Source: Neorhizobium sp. SOG26 (GTDB lineage: Bacteria > Pseudomonadota > Alphaproteobacteria > Rhizobiales > Rhizobiaceae). Taken from it: DNA of 64,000 nt. Within the stretch, counting starts at the first letter, position 1, and each line of letters starts with the position of its first letter. Of the stretch, positions 47,567 to 56,335 are shown piece after piece. Below the pieces are notes generated by a model. That model made no database searches and had not been told where the DNA came from. It worked only from the letters and a program-made list of their open reading frames with translations. A program made the position numbers and the translations under genes. The stretch is taken from contig NZ_CP025512.1 of the NCBI RefSeq assembly GCF_003491345.1, forward strand, positions 434,001-498,000. Reading direction: 5' to 3'.

Positions 47567-50455
47567 ATGGCTGAGGCGAAGGATTCGGGCGCAAGACCAC
47601 GGCTGCGCCTTTATTCGGCGCTCCTGTCGCTCGCTGTCCTTCCTCCCTTGACAGCCGTGGCGCAGTCCACTTGGACCGGCGCCGGCGGCAGCGATTTTTC
47701 CGATGGCGCCAACTGGGATACTGCCCCGGCGGCGCCCGGCGCCGGTGATGCCGCGGTCATTCCGTCCGGTACGCCCATCGCCGGCAGCAGCGCCGAAGTG
47801 CGCACTCTTGATGTCTCCGGCGGTACGCTGAAGGTCGATGCAGATCTCACCGTATCGGATGGCACCCAGATCTCCGGCACGGGCCGCGTCGAGGTTTCGA
47901 CCGGTGGCGAATTGAACTCCAATGTCGGATTGACCGGCGGTTATCTTGGCGTCTCCGGCACGCTGGCCGGCGATGTGGACGCTTCCGGCGGCACCTTCAT
48001 CAACGATGGCACTGTCGACGGCCAGGCCGGGATCAACGGCGGCACCCTCACCAACAACGGGACGCTCCGGGATCTCGGCATCACATCGGGCGGCATCGTC
48101 ACCAACAATGCGACGGCCACCGTGACGGGTGCGACCGGTGTCGAGAACGGATCGCTGACCAACAACGGTGCGCTGAATGCGGTCGATGTTGGCTCCGCCG
48201 GCATCTTCACCAACAACAGCGGCGCAACGGCCGGCGCCGTGACGAATGCAGGGACGGCATCCAACGCCGGCAACGTCTCCTCACTCAACAATACCAACGG
48301 TTCATTCACCAACGGCTCGGGCGGCACCATCACCGGCAACACGACCGTCGCTGGTGGCACGGTCACCAACAACTTCGTGGTGACGGATGTCGACGTCGCG
48401 GAAGCCGCCGCCTTCATCAATAACGCGGGTGCAACTGCCGGAGCGGTCACCAATGCCGGGACAAGCTCGAACGGCGGCACGATCGCCTCGCTCGATAATA
48501 CCGGCGGATCGTTCACCAACAACAACGGCGGTACCATCACGGGCATGACCACGGTCACGGGGGGCACGGTCACCAACAACTTCGTAGTGACGGATGTCGA
48601 CGTTGCGGAGGCCGCTGAATTCGTCAACAATCTCGGTGCGACGGCCAGTGTCGTCACCAATGCCGGCACCGCCTCGAATGCCGGAACGGTCGCGGCACTG
48701 ACGAACACCGGTGGCACCTTCAGCAACAATGCGGGCGGCACCATCACCGGAACCACCACCGTCACCGGCGGCACGGTGACGAACAATTCGGCAATGGCGG
48801 ACGTGGACGTCGCGGCAGGCGGCACCTTCGTCAACAATTCCGCCGGTAGCGCCGGTGCCGTGAGCAATGCCGGAACGGGCTCGAACGACGGCACAATGAC
48901 CTCGCTCACCAATGCCGGCGGCAGTTTTGCCAATACTGGCACGATTGCGGGCGCAGCCACCGTAACAGGCGGCACGGTGGTGAACGACGGCACAGTATCT
49001 GGCACGGTCGCGATCTATACTGGCGGCATCCTGGCGGGCACGGGGTCCATCGGTGGGCTGACCGTCGGGGCAGGGGGCGTCGTTTCGCCGGGACCGGGTT
49101 TCGCGACGATCAGCGTTACCGGTGACGTCACCTTCGAGGCTGACTCCACTTACCGCGCCGATATCGATCCTACGGGTCTCTCCGATCGCATTGACGCAAC
49201 CGGTGCTGTGACCATCAACGGCGGCACGCTCCAAATCTTCGCCGCAAGCGGCAGCTACGCGCCGACCACGATCTACACTCTGCTGACCGGCAGCAGCGTT
49301 TCCGGCGAATTCGACACGGTGACGACTGATCTCGCCTTCCTGTCTCCCACTGTGACCTATGGGGCAGGCGACGTCTCGCTGGAAATCGAGCGTAATACTG
49401 TCGCCTTTGCCGATGTCGCCGATACCGCCAATGGTCGCGCCACCGCCGCTGCAGTCGAGGCGCTGGACCCAACTGATCCGCTGTTCAGCTCGATCCTGCC
49501 GCTCGACGCCGGCACCGCCCGTTCTGCCTTCAGCCAGCTCAGCGGCGAGACCCATGCATCACTGAAGAGCGCGCTGTTCCAGGATAGCCGCTTCCTGCGC
49601 GACACGATCATCGACCGCGCTACCGGTGCTGCACCAACAGTCGAACTTGGCGGTGGCAGCCTGTGGTTAGCGACTTTCGGCGCTTCCTCGCGTTTCGGGA
49701 GCGACGGCAATGCGTCCGGCTTTACCGGCCGGACCGGTGGCTTGGTGGCAGGTGCGGATGGCGAAGTTGTTGATAGCCTTCGACTTGGCGGTCTCTTGGG
49801 CTACAGCCAAACTTGGGCAGGGCGCGAGGCAGATGTCGAGAGCTACCATGCCGGCCTCTATGCCGTTGCCGACTGGCAGCCGCTGACCTTCACCGGTGGC
49901 GCGCTTTATGCCTGGAATCAGGTCTCGACGGACCGCTCCATCGATTTCGGTAACTTCTCGGATCGCCTGAAGGCCAATTACGACAGCCGCACGGCGCAGG
50001 TGTTTGGCGATCTCGCCTGGACCGTACCGGCTGGCGATGTCGTGCTGCAGCCCTTTGCCAATCTCGCTTATATCCACCTCGATACCGACCGCTTTACCGA
50101 AAGCGGTGGCGCAGCGGCCTTGACCGGACGGGGCGGCAGCGAGGGGATTGGCCTTGCGACGCTTGGCCTGCGCTGGTCGGCTGATATTCCGGGTGAACTT
50201 CCGGCGACCTTCTCCGGCATGTTCGGATGGCGCCGTGGCGTCGGTGACCTAGCGCCATCAACGGCGCTAGCCTTCGCAGGCGCAAGCCCGTTCATGATCG
50301 AAGGTGTGACCTTGGCGCGCGACAGCGCCGTCGTTGAGGCGGGCGTCACCGCGCAACTGTCGAGAACCGCGCGATTGAAGTTCACCTATAGCGGCGAGTT
50401 CGCCGGCGATCTCGCCGCGCATGCGCTCAAGGCCAATCTCAGTGTGGATTTCTGA
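47567..50455 (+). CDS. Type V autotransporter with tandem 69-residue passenger repeats
   Basis: A 962-residue autotransporter. The signal peptide is YSALLSLAVLPPLTAVAQ. The passenger (~34-685) is rich in Gly, Thr, Asn and Ala, starts with TWTGAGGSDFSDGANWD and forms many short beta repeats, among them four tandem units of about 69 residues from residue 202. A linker (FSQLSGETHASLKSAL) precedes the autotransporter beta-barrel (~690-962), which ends in LSVDF with a terminal Phe, the outer-membrane insertion signal. Probably a surface adhesin or biofilm factor, by architecture only. No catalytic motif is seen in the passenger. A perfect CtrA-type site lies upstream. Confidence 0.9.
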   Translation: MAEAKDSGARPRLRLYSALLSLAVLPPLTAVAQSTWTGAGGSDFSDGANWDTAPAAPGAGDAAVIPSGTPIAGSSAEVRTLDVSGGTLKVDADLTVSDGTQISGTGRVEVSTGGELNSNVGLTGGYLGVSGTLAGDVDASGGTFINDGTVDGQAGINGGTLTNNGTLRDLGITSGGIVTNNATATVTGATGVENGSLTNNGALNAVDVGSAGIFTNNSGATAGAVTNAGTASNAGNVSSLNNTNGSFTNGSGGTITGNTTVAGGTVTNNFVVTDVDVAEAAAFINNAGATAGAVTNAGTSSNGGTIASLDNTGGSFTNNNGGTITGMTTVTGGTVTNNFVVTDVDVAEAAEFVNNLGATASVVTNAGTASNAGTVAALTNTGGTFSNNAGGTITGTTTVTGGTVTNNSAMADVDVAAGGTFVNNSAGSAGAVSNAGTGSNDGTMTSLTNAGGSFANTGTIAGAATVTGGTVVNDGTVSGTVAIYTGGILAGTGSIGGLTVGAGGVVSPGPGFATISVTGDVTFEADSTYRADIDPTGLSDRIDATGAVTINGGTLQIFAASGSYAPTTIYTLLTGSSVSGEFDTVTTDLAFLSPTVTYGAGDVSLEIERNTVAFADVADTANGRATAAAVEALDPTDPLFSSILPLDAGTARSAFSQLSGETHASLKSALFQDSRFLRDTIIDRATGAAPTVELGGGSLWLATFGASSRFGSDGNASGFTGRTGGLVAGADGEVVDSLRLGGLLGYSQTWAGREADVESYHAGLYAVADWQPLTFTGGALYAWNQVSTDRSIDFGNFSDRLKANYDSRTAQVFGDLAWTVPAGDVVLQPFANLAYIHLDTDRFTESGGAAALTGRGGSEGIGLATLGLRWSADIPGELPATFSGMFGWRRGVGDLAPSTALAFAGASPFMIEGVTLARDSAVVEAGVTAQLSRTARLKFTYSGEFAGDLAAHALKANLSVDF
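48170..48991 (+). repeat. Four tandem 207-bp (69-aa) coding repeats in the autotransporter passenger
   Basis: Units begin at 48170, 48377, 48584 and 48791. Each encodes a pattern such as DVDVAEAAAFINNAGATAGA followed by VTNAGT, NNxGGTITG and TVTGGTVTNN. The first three are exactly 207 bases; the fourth lacks two codons. Units two and three are most alike. Such repeats can expand or contract by recombination. Confidence 0.88.
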
Positions 50456-50461
50456 CCGCGG

Positions 50462-51151
50462 TCAGAGCGCGCCTTCCCATTCCACCAGCGCGGAAACCAC
50501 CGCCGGCAGGTCGCTCATGCGCGAAATCACGGTTTCGGCGCCGGCATCGGTCAACCGATCGGCATGGCTGGGATAGGTATGTGACGCGCCGGTAAAGCCG
50601 ACGACGCGCATGCCGGCCGCCCTTGCACCATGGATGCCGTGCACCGAATCCTCGACCACCAGGCACTTGTCCGGTGACACGCCGAACTGCTTTGCACCAT
50701 GCAGGAAGATGTCGGGCTTCGGTTTCACGCGATCGGCGCCAAGATCCTTGGCGGAAAACACATGCGGCGCGAAATATGGCTTCAAGCCGACCTTTTCCAG
50801 CATCATGTCGAGGCGGTGCGAGCTTGAGTTCGAGCAGATGCAGCGCGGGGTGGTGAGCCGCGACAGCGCGAACTTGACGCCGTCAATGATCTTCACGTCT
50901 CGCGCCAGCCTTGCGTCGAGCAGCTTTTCCGACTTGTCCAGCAGCGAGGCCGACAGCGGGATGTTCGCTTCCTTTTCCACCTGCAGCAGGATGTTCTTCC
51001 AGGTCATGCCGGCAAAGCGCTCGCCCATTTCCTCGACGCTGATCGGATAACCCGCCTCCGTCAGCAGCCGGGATTCGACCTGGGCCGCAATGATTTCGGA
51101 ATCGACGAGCACGCCGTCACAGTCGAAGATGATGAGGTCGAAACCGCTCAT
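50462..51151 (-). CDS. HAD superfamily hydrolase (phosphoglycolate phosphatase / beta-phosphoglucomutase-like)
   Basis: A 229-residue HAD subfamily IA protein. Motif I is IIFDCDGVLVDSE with nucleophile Asp10 and acid Asp12, motif II is CICSNSSSHR, and motif III/IV is KPKPDIFLHGAKQFGV with VVEDSVHGIHGARAAGM. An alpha-helical cap lies between motifs I and II. Substrates of this branch are small sugar phosphates; the exact one is unknown. The ATG gives the usual N-terminus and removes 26 unrelated residues. It is packed six bases from the convergent autotransporter stop. Confidence 0.9.
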   Translation of the reverse strand: MSGFDLIIFDCDGVLVDSEIIAAQVESRLLTEAGYPISVEEMGERFAGMTWKNILLQVEKEANIPLSASLLDKSEKLLDARLARDVKIIDGVKFALSRLTTPRCICSNSSSHRLDMMLEKVGLKPYFAPHVFSAKDLGADRVKPKPDIFLHGAKQFGVSPDKCLVVEDSVHGIHGARAAGMRVVGFTGASHTYPSHADRLTDAGAETVISRMSDLPAVVSALVEWEGAL

Positions 51152-51259
51152 GGAAGATGCCTTGTCCTGGAAATTGGTCACGGGCCTCTTATACCGCCGG
51201 CCGCCAAAGCTCAATCGACAGTCCTGCATGGCTGCTGTCAGCGGGGCGAGGAGCCGGTT

Positions 51260-51940
51260 CTAGAGGGGAAACAGCGAAAGGAACCGACGCTCGCCTTCGG
51301 GCGTGAACAGCACTGCGCGGCTTTCACTGCTGCGCCGCGCCCAGCCGTTGTCGAGGAAGTGCTGGAACAGCGCCTTGCCAAGCGTGCCGGCGAGATGCGA
51401 CCGCCTTTCGCTCCAATCGAGGCACGATTTACAGAGTGGCCTGCGACTTGGCGCAAGCTTTTCCAGGTCTATGCCGAGTTCGCTGATGGCCTGCCGTCCG
51501 CTCTCCGTCACCGCCAGGTTCTCGCCATCCGTTTCGATCACCTCGCGGGCGATGAAGCTGTCGAGGATCCGTACGCCGTAGTCTCCGGCAAGGTGGTCGT
51601 AGCAGACGCGCGCCTTGCGCAGAGCCGGATCCTTGGGGCCCGGCCGTTGGCGCAGATGCCCTCGGCTGGCAGCAAAACCCATGATGCTTTCGAGCAGGCT
51701 ACCTGCCGCCGCATCCGCCAGGGCAAAATACCTGTGCCGGCCCTGCTTGCGTTGGGTGATCAGCCCGCCGTCCTGCAACTTTGAGAGGTGCGAGCTTGCG
51801 GTCTGCAGCGAGACGCTGGCCGCTTGCGCCAGCTCCGTTGCGGTCAGCGCCTGGCCACCCATCAATGCGGTGAGCATGTTGGCGCGGGCGGGGTCGCCAA
51901 TCAATGTGCCGATGCGGGCAATGTCCGGACCTTCCTTCAT
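51260..51940 (-). CDS. ArsR/SmtB-type winged-helix transcriptional regulator
   Basis: A 226-residue regulator. The N-terminal ~95 residues are an ArsR-type winged helix: IGDPARANMLTALMGGQALTATELAQAA, the recognition helix in VSLQTASSHLSKLQ and the wing GGLITQRKQGRHRYFALAD. The ~130-residue C-terminal extension has cysteines in RKARVCYDHLAGDYG and PLCKSCLDWSERR, possible metal or redox sensors, and matches no effector domain I can name. It is divergent from a NIPSNAP/ABM gene pair, which it probably controls, and an inverted repeat directly precedes its start. Confidence 0.88.
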   Translation of the reverse strand: MKEGPDIARIGTLIGDPARANMLTALMGGQALTATELAQAASVSLQTASSHLSKLQDGGLITQRKQGRHRYFALADAAAGSLLESIMGFAASRGHLRQRPGPKDPALRKARVCYDHLAGDYGVRILDSFIAREVIETDGENLAVTESGRQAISELGIDLEKLAPSRRPLCKSCLDWSERRSHLAGTLGKALFQHFLDNGWARRSSESRAVLFTPEGERRFLSLFPL

Positions 51941-51941
51941 A

Positions 51942-51959
51942 CTTCGATCCTAACCGAAG
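51942..51959. promoter_or_regulatory. Candidate operator of the ArsR-type regulator
   Basis: CTTCG and CGAAG arms flank an eight-base spacer, immediately next to the arsR-like start codon in the 71-base divergent gap. A second weaker pair (GTTC / GAAC) lies at 51967-51986. Binding here could block both directions. Confidence 0.35.
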
Positions 51960-52011
51960 CATCCACGTTCCGCAATGTGCGAGAACGAGGCGGCACGAAG
52001 GAGTGAAGACC

Positions 52012-52341
52012 ATGATTACCTGTTTCATCCGCTACGAAATCGACCCGTTCAAGCGCCAGGCTTTTGCAGACTATTCCCGCAACTGGGGGCAGTGCATCCC
52101 GCGATGCGGTGCCGATCTCATCGGTTATTTCGGGCCACATGAGGGTTCTGCCACCACGGCTTACGGCGTCTACAACATCGAAAGCCTCGCCGCCTACGAG
52201 GCTTATCGGCAGCGTCTGTCGGCCGACCCCTTGGGCAAGGAAAACTACGTTTTCGCCCAGCGCGAACGCTTCATCCTCAAGGAGGACCGGATCTTTCTCA
52301 AGAACCTTTCCACCCCACACCTCGAAGGGACCAAGCCATGA
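52012..52341 (+). CDS. NIPSNAP family protein
   Basis: A 109-residue dimeric alpha/beta-barrel protein: MITCFIRYEIDPFKRQAFAD, WGQCIPRCGADLIGYFGPHE and AYEAYRQRLSADPLG fit the NIPSNAP fold. Members have no single known reaction. A strong AAGGAG ribosome site precedes the ATG. Its stop overlaps the start of the following monooxygenase-like gene (ATGA). The divergent ArsR-like gene suggests inducible expression. Confidence 0.85.
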   Translation: MITCFIRYEIDPFKRQAFADYSRNWGQCIPRCGADLIGYFGPHEGSATTAYGVYNIESLAAYEAYRQRLSADPLGKENYVFAQRERFILKEDRIFLKNLSTPHLEGTKP

Positions 52342-52685
52342 TCGCGGTCATCTTCGAAGTCTTGCCTTACCTCGGCGAGCGGCATCGCTACCTTGATCTT
52401 GCGGGCGACTTGCGCGCCGAGCTCGAGACGATCGACGGCTTTATCTCCATTGAACGCTTCGAGAGCCTGACGACGCGCGGCAAGCTGCTGTCCTTGAGTT
52501 TCTGGCGTGACGAGGAAGCCGTGAGCGCCTGGCGCAATGTCGAGGCGCATCGGGCGGCGCAGAAGGCGGGCCGGGGCGGCATCTTTGCCGACTATCGCCT
52601 GCGCATCGGCCACATCGTGCGGGACTATGGCATGATTGAACGGGCAGAGGCGCCGGCCGACAGTCGGGACGTGCATGCGGTTTAA
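52338..52685 (+). CDS. Antibiotic biosynthesis monooxygenase (ABM) domain protein
   Basis: A 115-residue ABM-fold protein: MIAVIFEVLPYLGERHRYLDLA, ELETIDGFISIERFES and LLSLSFWRDEEAVSAWRNVEAH are typical of the family. It is translationally coupled to the NIPSNAP gene; both share a dimeric alpha/beta-barrel fold and could form a mixed pair. ABM proteins include cofactor-free quinol oxygenases and heme-degrading enzymes, and the sequence does not decide between them. Confidence 0.87.
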   Translation: MIAVIFEVLPYLGERHRYLDLAGDLRAELETIDGFISIERFESLTTRGKLLSLSFWRDEEAVSAWRNVEAHRAAQKAGRGGIFADYRLRIGHIVRDYGMIERAEAPADSRDVHAV

Positions 52686-52698
52686 CGGTTGGTGCCCA

Positions 52699-52995
52699 TT
52701 AGAACACCCGGACTGCGGAGTTTTCGATTTTTTCCTTCAGGCGCGGATGGAGGCTGCTGCGCGTTGTCGCATCGACATCCGTCGACAGTTCGTCCTCCAG
52801 AAACAGTTTGATGCCGACGAGGTCGACCAGAGAGAACTTCCTGGACGGGTCATAGTCGATAAACAGGTCGAGGTCGCTGTCTGGGCCTGCCTCGTCGCGC
52901 GCGACCGAGCCGAAAAGGTAAAGCGACGTCGCGCCGAGCGCCCGCACGGCCTCCGCACGCTGTTTGAGCTTGTCGAGCGCTTCTTCCTTCCTCAT
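52699..52995 (-). CDS. MNT-type nucleotidyltransferase domain protein
   Basis: A 98-residue minimal nucleotidyltransferase. The signature LYLFGSVARDEAGPDSDLDLFID shows the GSxxR helix and the DxD pair, with a third Asp in STDVDATT. MNT proteins usually pair with a HEPN protein as a toxin-antitoxin module, where MNT AMPylates the toxin. No HEPN gene is next to it: on one side is the convergent ABM gene, on the other the ccrM promoter. Confidence 0.86.
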   Translation of the reverse strand: MRKEEALDKLKQRAEAVRALGATSLYLFGSVARDEAGPDSDLDLFIDYDPSRKFSLVDLVGIKLFLEDELSTDVDATTRSSLHPRLKEKIENSAVRVF

Positions 52996-53074
52996 GGCCC
53001 TGAATGTAGCGCGCTTGGGGCCGTCATGCCAGCGGGCACATTTTTCGCGAAATCGGACACGGCTTCAGGCTTTG

Positions 53075-54263
<1,189 letters not shown>

Positions 54264-54324
54264 TCCACCGGTTCTGCCAGGTCACGAATTCCTTGTCCGG
54301 TTTTGTACCTCTAGTCCCGGACGA

Positions 54325-54365
54325 GGAAATTGACGCCCGGGGGGTTGACCCGGGCGTCATTTTCC
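54325..54365 (+). terminator. Intrinsic terminator after ccrM
   Basis: An 11-bp perfect stem (TGACGCCCGGG / CCCGGGCGTCA) around a seven-base loop extends past one mismatch to five further A/G-T/C pairs and ends in TTTTCC. The symmetrical A-run upstream lets it serve the convergent orphan gene too. Confidence 0.88.
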
Positions 54366-54384
54366 TTCCAGACTTGCATCGTCA

Positions 54385-54699
54385 TCAGAAAAAGCGTGTC
54401 CGGCGAAGCCTCACGCGATCCGACAGCAGCGCACAACTGCTCGTCAAGTAGATGCCGCTGACCGCTTCCACCAGCGACATCGGACCGTCCGCCTCGAAAC
54501 TCTCCTCGGTTTCATCAGCGTTTTCTGTCTGGGCATAGCGGATGACCACCTTCACCGAGCGTCCGGTACGAGAGAGGCTGACGACCTTCCCCAGGTCCTG
54601 TTCGATGGCAAACGAAAACACCCGCACGAAATCCGTCTCATCGATGCTCGTTTCACCGGACAGCGGGTTTTCGGGGTGCAGGAAAGTGCGTTCATCCAT
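54385..54699 (-). CDS. Hypothetical protein divergent from the S24-like repressor
   Basis: A 104-residue acidic-to-neutral protein that I do not recognise. It reads MDERTFLHPENPLSGE, then DETDFVRVFSFAIEQDLGKV, SVKVVIRYAQTENADETEES and a basic tail RVRLRRTRFF. It has no signal peptide, membrane segment or cysteine pattern (one cysteine only). The longer upstream frame lies antisense to the repressor gene and is not used. It is divergent from the repressor-like gene, with ccrM converging on its 3' end. It may be the repressor's target or unrelated. Confidence 0.6.
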   Translation of the reverse strand: MDERTFLHPENPLSGETSIDETDFVRVFSFAIEQDLGKVVSLSRTGRSVKVVIRYAQTENADETEESFEADGPMSLVEAVSGIYLTSSCALLSDRVRLRRTRFF

Positions 54700-54915
54700 C
54701 GAGATTGCAGGCCGTAGCACGCCGCAATCGCGGCAAGGCGATTTCTGTTGACTCTTTATCGAGCTATCTGCGATCCGTCGTCTATTTCCGGTTGTGGCTC
54801 GTCCTGATGCTGCGGCTGCGCGAGTGCGCTCGATGTATGTAACTGGTGATTGCAATGGCAGAAATAGTCCAAAAACATTCACTTGTAAATGGCCTGCTGC
54901 TTGGATGCGTGTGCC

Positions 54916-55686
54916 ATGAAGCTTGAGGAGGGCGTCGCCGAAGCGATCACCAAGAGGCTCGAAAAGTTCAGCCCGAAATGGCGGGAGCTTTCGGAGCAGC
55001 GCCGCGATATCGCGGCAAAGATGGTGATCCTCTGCGAAATGGCCGGTGGGCGGGACAAGGCCGCCGCCGCACTTGATGTATCCGACAATACCATCGACAA
55101 CTATCGCCATGGCAGCCGCGAGCCGAAGCACAGGGTACTGGCGACGCTGCTGGGGCATGTCGACCTGCCGCTGTCGGCGCTGACGAGCCGGTGGATCTTC
55201 GAAGGCCAGGATCTGCGATTCCTCGACCCCGACGGCACGATCTCCGACGAGCCTACGCCAGCCGCACGATATGACGACCCGCCGGTCGCTTATGTGCCGG
55301 GTTATGATGAGGTGGCGCGTCCGCAAGGATTTGCCGAGCCCGACGAGCTCACCACCTCGGCGCTGTTTCCGTGGTACCGGAGCCTGCTCAACCTGGAGCC
55401 GAAGCAGGTGCTGCCGGTGATCGCCCCGGATGCTGCGATGGAGCCCGCCATACCAAAGGGCTCGCCGGTCTTCGTGGATATCGGCGATCGTCAGCTCACC
55501 GATGGCGCAGTTTATGTCGTCGATCTGGAGGAAAACCGCTGCATCCGGCGCGTACGCCGGATGGGCAACGGCAGCGTTCAACTGTTGGCGGAAAAAGGCG
55601 AGGCCTATCCGCCGAAGCGGATCAAGAAGGCGGACGTGCCCCGCCTTCAGGTTGTCGGCCGGGTGCGGTTCCCGGACGTTGGTTAG
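54916..55686 (+). CDS. CI/LexA-like transcriptional regulator with inactive S24 domain
   Basis: A 256-residue protein. The N-terminal ~85 residues hold a helix-turn-helix (DKAAAALDVSDNTIDNYRHG, then SREPKHRVLATLLG). The C-terminal ~110 residues match the S24/LexA fold (VLPVIAPDAAMEPAIPKGSP, TDGAVYVVDLEENRCIRRVR). Active S24 proteins have Ser before the Met-x-Pro and a later Lys; here they are Ala174 and Arg211, so self-cleavage is not expected. A start at 54889 (nine residues longer) is possible. It is chromosomal, without phage genes nearby, and is probably a domesticated phage-type repressor. Confidence 0.78.
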   Translation: MKLEEGVAEAITKRLEKFSPKWRELSEQRRDIAAKMVILCEMAGGRDKAAAALDVSDNTIDNYRHGSREPKHRVLATLLGHVDLPLSALTSRWIFEGQDLRFLDPDGTISDEPTPAARYDDPPVAYVPGYDEVARPQGFAEPDELTTSALFPWYRSLLNLEPKQVLPVIAPDAAMEPAIPKGSPVFVDIGDRQLTDGAVYVVDLEENRCIRRVRRMGNGSVQLLAEKGEAYPPKRIKKADVPRLQVVGRVRFPDVG

Positions 55687-55698
55687 GCGGGATCCGCT

Positions 55699-56316
55699 TT
55701 ATGGCAACTCGATGCCGTATTCCGCCAGATCCTTGCGCAGCGTCGGTGCATCGATGAAATGCACCGCCTGCCAGCCGGCAGCGCGCGCGCCTTCGACATT
55801 CGGATAGCTGTCATCGATGAACAGTGTCGCCTGCGGCGTCAGGTTGAAGTCACGGGCATGTTTCTCGTAGATCGCCACATCCGGCTTGATCAGGAAGATT
55901 TCGCCGGAAACGGTCACGCCGCGCGGCTTGTTGAGGAACGGAAACATCTTGCGCGCTTCGACAAAGGTGTCTGCGGCAAAGTTGGTGAGCATCGTCACGT
56001 CGCGTCCCTGCGCGATCAGCGCTTCCATGATGGCGACGCTGTCTTCATAGGCATGCGAGACCATCTCGTGCCAATGCTTGCGAAAGGCGCGGATATGCTC
56101 TTCCCGGTCCGGATGACGCTCGATCAGCAGCGCTTCGGCTTCCGCCCAGCTGCGGCCGCGGTCCTGCTCCAGGTTCCAGTCATGGGTGCAGACATTCTCG
56201 AAGAACCACTTGCGCTCCTCCTCATCGGGAATGATGCGGCTATAGGGCAGGTTCGGATCGTAGTGGATCAGCACCCTGCCGATGTCGAAGACGATGTGGT
56301 CGATCTGTTGGGGCAT
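55699..56316 (-). CDS. HAD family hydrolase (haloacid dehalogenase / epoxide hydrolase-N type, subfamily IA)
   Basis: A 205-residue HAD protein. Motif I is HIVFDIGRVLIHYD (nucleophile Asp, with Gly in place of the second Asp, as in the FDIGGV subgroup), motif II is VTMLTNFAADTF, motif III is the Lys of FLIKPDVAIYEKHARDF and motif IV is LFIDDSYPNVEGARAAGW. The substrate is unknown. It lies 20 bases downstream of mutY on the same strand and is probably co-transcribed with it. Confidence 0.9.
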   Translation of the reverse strand: MPQQIDHIVFDIGRVLIHYDPNLPYSRIIPDEEERKWFFENVCTHDWNLEQDRGRSWAEAEALLIERHPDREEHIRAFRKHWHEMVSHAYEDSVAIMEALIAQGRDVTMLTNFAADTFVEARKMFPFLNKPRGVTVSGEIFLIKPDVAIYEKHARDFNLTPQATLFIDDSYPNVEGARAAGWQAVHFIDAPTLRKDLAEYGIELP

Positions 56317-56335
56317 GTCGGTCCTTGAGGCTCAA

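Noticed and set aside
48302..49555. Long minus-strand frames opposite the autotransporter repeats
   Set aside because: They are low-complexity mirrors of the Gly/Thr/Asn repeats; the plus frame has a signal peptide, a barrel and a terminal Phe.
52338..52995. ABM gene and MNT gene as a toxin-antitoxin pair
   Set aside because: They are convergent, the ABM protein has no HEPN motif (RxxxxH), and it is coupled to the NIPSNAP gene instead.
54700..55581. N-terminal extension of the orphan gene to 398 codons
   Set aside because: The extension lies antisense to the repressor-like gene, whose helix-turn-helix and S24 motifs are convincing; only the last 104 codons look like a gene.
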